DNA of 64,000 bases from Ceratotherium simum simum (Eukaryota > Chordata > Mammalia > Perissodactyla > Rhinocerotidae). Location of the stretch: the NCBI RefSeq assembly GCF_000283155.1, contig NW_004454171.1, positions 6,720,995-6,784,994 of the forward strand. The letters run 5' to 3'. The notes under the pieces were generated by a model that did not search any database, had not been told where the DNA came from, and saw nothing but the letters and a program-made list of their open reading frames with translations. Below, piece after piece: positions 58,383 through 64,000 of the stretch. Positions within the stretch are counted from its first letter, which is position 1. The number at the start of each line of letters is the position of its first letter. The translations under genes were made by a program, and so were the position numbers.

Positions 58383-59615
58383 TAGTTTCTTTGATACTTC
58401 TAAGAACTTAATGAGACTCTTACTCAAGGAGTAAGAGGCTTTCAGGAAGAGCTACTTTTTATATCTTATAATTTCACAGATAAATCTGCCTTAAAGCTGA
58501 GATCACTTGTGTCTCTCATTCACCTTTAGTTAGTCATTTTTTCTGGGGGATTCTATTGTCTATGGCCTAGCTATATGAGTTGAATATGAAAACTCTTGCA
58601 AAACCTGTATTTTAATTCTACCCCAGGAATCAAGGTAAACTGGGTTAAACTCTGGATAGATAAGATACTTCCAAGTAGTGTAAAACATTTAGCTTTGATT
58701 CCTTATTATTTTTACCTTAATAATTTAAAACTCTTTTAGATCAATTGCACGCATTACCATCTACTAAAGAAAGAAAAATATCTTTCCATGTGCTTAAGAA
58801 ATACTTTATGAGAATGAACCTGGAGTGATCATTAAAGTGACTCAATTACTGCCTGAAATAATGGCATAATGTTAATTATGACAGAGTTAAAATTATTATC
58901 TTTTTCATATATTCTCCAAATGCCATCACCTCAGCGCTTTCAATTGCCAGAAGTATATTTTGCAGTGAAAGCACTCAGGCAGGCACAGCAGAAGGCCGTG
59001 ACGCTCAGACTTTCCTAAGGACTATCTGAGACCCCGCCACCCCCGACCCTACAAAAGCTGAAGCCACTACTGGCTGCAATCTTAGCTCCACGGCAAATGC
59101 TTGCTCTCCCATCCTTGGAGAATCTTTGTCACATCCTTATACTTTATGTTTTCATTCTACAATTTATACATTTTTGTAAGCCATATTTTATTTTTTCAAA
59201 GATGTGCTAAAAATAAAATAAAATACTGATATCTTTTGAAAAAAGATCCAAGTCCAAACCTTCTCTGAAACTCAAAAGCTGAATGCATAGGGATCCAACT
59301 GAATATTTGTACAAGTTCTGAGAATTATATAAAGTTGTGTCCTCTGAAATATTGTAGCAACCATTATATGAGATGGTAGGTAGTGTACCCGGGAAGAAAA
59401 ACACAACCTAAGCAACTCAACCCACTAGCAGAATGCTAGGTCACTGGGGCATTTGGTGCCGAAAGCAGAGTGGTCTATCATCAAACAGCAACATGGAATC
59501 CTGGTCCCAGTAGAAAAAGCTGGAGCTGTTCTGCTGGTCAGCACCCATCCACGGTTGATCATGTTACCCTTTCTGCTTAAACCATTGCTGTTGGGATGCC
59601 ATATACCTGGAAAAA
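58383..59615. other. Unannotated stretch
   Basis: Nothing recognised. Confidence 0.45.
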
Positions 59616-59619
59616 CTCA

Positions 59620-59985
59620 CACTATTGGCCCTACCTACCTCTCCAGCATCTTTGTTCTCCCCTTTCTCCTGCTTTTTGCCTTCTGTAACTTTCCCAACAT
59701 ATCACACTCGTCTTACCTCTGAGCCTTTGCACATGATATTCTCTCTCCCTGGATGCCGTTCCTCTATCTCTTGAGCATCCTTTAAAGTTCGCCTCAAAGT
59801 GTATATCCTCAGGAAAGAATTTGTAGAATTTCACACTGGAGCAGTTTCCATGTTGAACACTCTCCATGTTGCCTGCACCTTTCCTCTGTGGCATTAATCA
59901 CCATTTGCAATGATATACTTGTGTGTTCAGTGTCAGTTTATTTGCTCACCATTGTGTTCCCAGCATGTCTATGGCTGACTTAGAG
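59620..59985 (+). mobile_element. L2, sense
   Basis: ctctgagcctttgcacatga, tattctctctccctggatgc, gtgtatatcctcaggaaaga and ttgtgttcccagcatgtcta follow the L2 3' region in order. Confidence 0.85.
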
Positions 59986-60669
59986 AAGTCATCCACTAAA
60001 CACATGGAAAGGGAAGACTACTGGGACGTGTTATTTATTTATTCCTGGAAGGACTCTAAATTCTCTCCTTGGATCAAGTCAGACCACCTCCAGACTGCTC
60101 TGGAGTATGATATTCTTGGCTTTTATTGGAGGTTACCAGAAGAAACTTTCCAGGGAGAATGCTTCCGCCCTTGCTCACATATGGAGGGAGCCTCATTGGT
60201 ATGATCCTCCAACTCTCCAGAGAAGGAGGAGGGGCTTGTCTTACTGCTGAGTTTGGGACAATGAACTGGGCATGTATAGCCCAGTCCTTTCTCTGCCCTT
60301 TCCCTTGACAGTGACCCTGTCTACACAAAGCAGACATTCCATCTGCCTCTGTGGGTGTGCCAAAGGGACAGGTCCCCACATGCAAGGCCTATGGTGGACC
60401 AGCACTGCCTATGACTGGCTAGATAAACCTCTCAGGTTTTGGGGTTCAGTCTAGAAACCCACCTTGTCTGCAAGTAAAAACCACTTTCCCCAATATTATA
60501 TCTACCAGTAATAAAAGTAATATTTTGGTCTCTCTGCTTCACTATTTTGATGTTACAACGTAAACATTTATTTGAGTCCTTCATTCCACATTTATTATAA
60601 AAAAAAGACTGAATTTAAATACAATTCCTATTGCACCCCCAGTCTCCATAGATAGAATTCTAATTTAAA
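59986..60669. other. Unannotated stretch
   Basis: Nothing recognised. The open frames near 60074-60454 overlap on both strands. Confidence 0.45.
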
Positions 60670-60684
60670 AGTTCTTAGAACTTA

Positions 60685-60881
60685 GGGCTGGCCCCACAGC
60701 CTAGTGGTTAAGTCTAGCACGCTCTGCTTCGGCAGCCCGGGTTCGGGGTGCAGACCTACACCACTCATCAGCAGCCATGCTGTGGCAGCAACCCACATAA
60801 AAAATAGAGGAAGACTGGCACAGATGTTAGCTCAGGGTAAATCTTCCTCACCAAAAAAAATAATAATAAGTATTAAAAAAA
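60685..60881 (+). mobile_element. ERE SINE, single-module form
   Basis: gggctggccccacagcctag head, a shortened B-box region (cgggttcggggtgcagacct), gctgtggcagcaacccacat and one tail module (cagatgttagctcagggtaa), then A-rich. agttcttagaactta (60670-60684) and agttcttagaattca (60882-60896) flank it. Confidence 0.92.
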
Positions 60882-60896
60882 CAGTTCTTAGAATTC

Positions 60897-61209
60897 AGTG
60901 TCAGGAAAATTGGTCTCCTCCCAAGGAGCTGGTTTCCTTTTTCCATTGCAATAAGGAAGTTACAAAACTCTGGAGCCCAGGATGCCAGCAAGTCCAAGTC
61001 CAACTTGAAGCTCAGTCAAGGCAATCAGACTGATGACTTCATTAGTGCATTTGAACCGCCTTTCACTCGATGCTGTTTTCCTACTTCTATTTAGTCATAT
61101 AACTTTATTTTTTCTTGTGAGCCACAGCTACCTCAAGTCCTACTGGAAGAGGAGAGGTGAGCCCACATTTTAAAAGCATGAGATAATGAGAGTTGGCAAC
61201 CAAAAAAAA
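60897..61209. other. Unannotated stretch
   Basis: Nothing recognised. Confidence 0.5.
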
Positions 61210-61445
61210 CAACAAGGAAGATATATTGAGTGATGACCAAGAGCCATGCTTAGAACTTTGTATCCATTACCTTATATGATCCTCATAACCACACAGTGAG
61301 TTCAGCGCCATTATTATTAGTCTGGTTGAAGAGAGGAAGAAACTGAGGCGTGGGTGGGTCTGTTTGCCCAAGCTCACACTGCTCCACGTGATGGAATGAG
61401 GATTGAACGCATTTGACTCCAGCGTCTGAACTCTGAACTGCTATT
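61210..61445 (-). mobile_element. Antisense MIR
   Basis: gccatgcttagaactttgta, tgatcctcataaccacacag, aagaaactgaggcgtgggtg and aggattgaacgcatttgact follow antisense MIR. Confidence 0.8.
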
Positions 61446-61845
61446 TCATACCATCGTGAGCTTGAAAGAAGATTCAGCTTTAATAGTACTTATTTTAATG
61501 ACGTCTAACTGCATGAAAAGTCACTATTATCTAATTCACTATTTTGTGCTCATATCACCTTTATGACTTAAGGTAAATTAAGTTTTGGGCAGTCATTTGG
61601 AAAATAAAGGCACAAAGTGTTATGTTATTAACTAGATTTTTTAATTTTCTAATTGTCAAAATAGAATCTTAGGCACTGACTCTCTCAGATTATCAGAATC
61701 CAAAATTCCATTTGATATGAAAGGAGTAAAAGATGAGAAAACAGACCAGTCTTACAGATTTAACCAAAAAATAACTTGTGAGTTCTGGAAGCGTGAACAG
61801 AGTCAGCCCAACCTCTGCATTTTCTTAGTTGTGGGACTGCGCAAT
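61446..61845. other. Unannotated stretch
   Basis: A/T-rich; nothing recognised. Confidence 0.5.
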
Positions 61846-61849
61846 AAAT

Positions 61850-62700
61850 TTGACCTGCAAGGTACTGCTTAGGTGCAGGGGACAGAGTAGGGGACAAAAC
61901 AGACAGGGACCCTGCCCCTATATTCAAGTGGTGGGATGGGATGGGGGAGGGGAAGGAAGACAGAAAATATACAAATAAACAAGTAAACACATAGTATATC
62001 AGCCTATTAAGCTCTGGAGGAGAAAAATAAATTCTTTAAGGGGATAGGAATAGCAGGGAAAGGGTAAGGAGAGCTACTTTTGTAGATTGGTTAGAGAAGG
62101 TGTGACTAGCGAGGTGACATTTAAGCAGATCCCCGAAGGAAGAGAATGAGCCCTGTGCATATCCAGGGAAGGAACATCCTAGATAAAAGGAACAGCAAAT
62201 GTAAAGGCTCTGAGGTGGGCTTGGTGTTTCCAAGGATGAGCAAGGAGATCAGGGGAGAAGGGGGTAGAGTGGCAGGAGACGTGCTGGGAGAGGGGATGAG
62301 GGGACCAGACTATGCAGCGACTTAGAAGTCATTGAAAGGACGTTGAAAGGACGTTGGCTTTTATTTTATTTAGATAGGAAGCCACAGGAGCAGGTGAATC
62401 ATGATCTGACTTCTTAACAAGATCACTCTGGTGGTTGTGTTGCGAATAGAGTGTTGGGGAGTGGGGGCGAGGATGACACAGGGACACCCTCTGCAGCTGC
62501 TGTCACATTCAGCAACAGTTCTGAAGGAGGAACAAGCAGAGGAGTCTAGTGCTCTGGGCCTGAGACACTGGCAGGTGGAGTCGCTGTTTAATATGATAGG
62601 CAAAATGGTGGGAGAAACAGAAATTGCGAGTGAGAGAAGCAGGAGTTCAGTTCCAGGCTCTGAAATCACGTGGAGATGTCAGGCAGGCACTGGATATATG
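61850..62700 (-). mobile_element. Antisense L2 and its upstream extension
   Basis: ggggacaaaacagacaggga, aataaacaagtaaacacata, aggtgacatttaagcagatc, ggaacagcaaatgtaaaggc and agatcactctggtggttgtg form a long repeat that starts at the antisense L2 3' end. The assignment is firm to about 62280 and less certain beyond. An 11-bp tandem repeat, ttgaaaggacg, occurs at 62332-62353. Confidence 0.7.
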
Positions 62701-64000
62701 AGTCTGGAGCTCAGGATAGATGATTGACTTAATGAGCATTTGCGTCGTGGATGATGACCTGAAATCCTGAATTGTATAAAGATGAATGTGTGTCTTGGCG
62801 GTAAGGCATGCTTATCTCTGTGAGAAAATTTTCCAATAGTAAATTGAAAGCTTTAGAAGCCACTAACCTGTGAGCACCCTGGGGCAAACACTTTTTCCTC
62901 CTCATCTTTGTTTTCCACCGCAGTCTGCACGATGCTCGCACCTAGGATGTACTATATAAATATCTATGGGACTAAACCACCTGAAAAGAATTTCTGGTTA
63001 AACCTTGATTCAGAGTAAATCCAATCAACCAAAACACTAAGATTTTTATTTTTGCTAAACTTACTCAAAATCAATCCTTTACCCAATGGAGCTCATTTTT
63101 CCTCACACATTTTCCTGATTTCCAAAACTATATTGTAACTTGGATAACAAGCTTCCACTAAAAGAGGGAAGGGGACACTTTTATGAGCTTAAGAAAAATT
63201 ACACTGCAGTGAAGTAATATGCTCATTTTCCTTTCTTTAGGCAGAGTTTTGTTTTAGAGGATACTGTATTTTAGACATAGGAACCCTATAAGAGACTAAA
63301 AATACAAATTTAAAAAATGACCTCTACCCTCAGGGGACTCTACAATCACATAGACCCGGTAAAATCAATTTAAACCGTAGCACAATTCATTCCTCAATGT
63401 GGCTCCCTGTAGTTCCCCCTCACCAATATGTTACGTCACTTGCATCTGGAAGAGTAGGAGTCAGATAGTCAGAAAGGAGCCCCCGGGAGGAAAATGAAAA
63501 CAGGAAGAGTGTCTCCAGGAGGAAAACAACAACCTCATTTAGAGATACGTCAGACCTGGTTTGTAAGATCTATTCCCGTGCATGGCTAGAGAGAGCTAGC
63601 CTTTTTGATTAAGAGGAGAAGACACATTTCTCTCAATTCCATGAAATTTCAGACACCGTGGCCCTCTGGATATAATTCTGTTGTTGCCGAATTGAGTTTC
63701 GAAGGTGCTTTCGGTCTGAAGCCTTTTGGATCAAGCTTTGGTTGTTCATCTCCTACAGTCTCTGTGCCCAGGACACATTCTGGGAAAGGGAGGTCCATGG
63801 TCAGGGTCTTACAACAGGCAATCACTTCTAAATTGTGTGATCCTTCTCTCTAAAGAATAAAATTCTTCTTAAAATGATGCAACTGATGGTATTCAAATTT
63901 CAAGACCTATTTACATGCTCAACTAAATTTTCCTGTTTGCAATGAATGTGGCAAGTAGCTGAGTGTGTTTCCCAACTGCACCGGGCTAGCTCAAGGCAGT
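62701..64000. other. Unannotated stretch to window end
   Basis: Nothing recognised. An 82-codon plus-strand frame at 63605-63853 has no motif I know. Confidence 0.45.

Overview
The window looks like nuclear DNA from an odd-toed ungulate, most likely a horse-type genome (Equus). The basis is nine copies, plus a clipped end at position 1, of the tRNA-derived equine repetitive element (ERE) SINE. Its head motif (ggccccgtggcttagcgg), pol III B box (ggttcggatccc) and 3' modules (agatgttagctcaggg) are all readable. ERE SINEs are known from perissodactyls. The rest is ordinary mammalian repeat background: MIR, L2, old L1/HAL1, MaLR (MLT1-type) LTRs, hAT-Charlie and Tigger DNA transposons, and simple repeats. 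There are no operons, long reading frames, rRNA or true tRNA genes, or CRISPR arrays.

I recognise no protein-coding gene. The longest open frames (up to about 170 codons) lie in sequence open in several frames on both strands, or inside repeats, and resemble no family I know. The window reads as intergenic or deep intronic DNA. Four stretches deserve a coding check, all at low confidence: (1) a small minus-strand frame at 37291-36995, cut by an ERE insertion and now ending inside the SINE; (2) a possible minus-strand first exon at 30045-29965; (3) a possible plus-strand internal exon at 34884-35108; (4) an 84-bp in-frame tandem duplication at 49021-49188 with an acceptor-like sequence before each copy.

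Layout. 1-9.7 kb: a clipped ERE, L1 3' ends, MIRs, two plus-strand EREs, an antisense L2, a CA microsatellite and an MLT1 LTR nested in a MIR. 9.7-10.7 kb: a 983-bp Tigger3-like transposon, with a 204-bp deleted relative at 18.6 kb. 11-28 kb: mostly unique sequence with MIRs, an L2, hAT copies and a good CTCF-type motif at 22046-22063. 28.6-32.4 kb: an ERV-type LTR, an MLT1 LTR and a composite SINE with an RTE-like tail. 32.6-40.5 kb: five EREs, an L1 3' UTR and MIRs. 41.1-46.3 kb: antisense L1/HAL1 sequence interrupted by a MaLR provirus remnant. 47-64 kb: MIRs, L2s, MER5-like copies, two more EREs and long unrecognised stretches.

No genes can be shown to work together here. The interest lies in nested and chimeric transposons, a few duplications, possible insulator motifs and the small open frames. 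I found no evidence of a new multi-gene system. Repeat names come from memory of consensus sequences, so family-level names are firmer than subfamily names, and boundaries are approximate unless target-site duplications are quoted.
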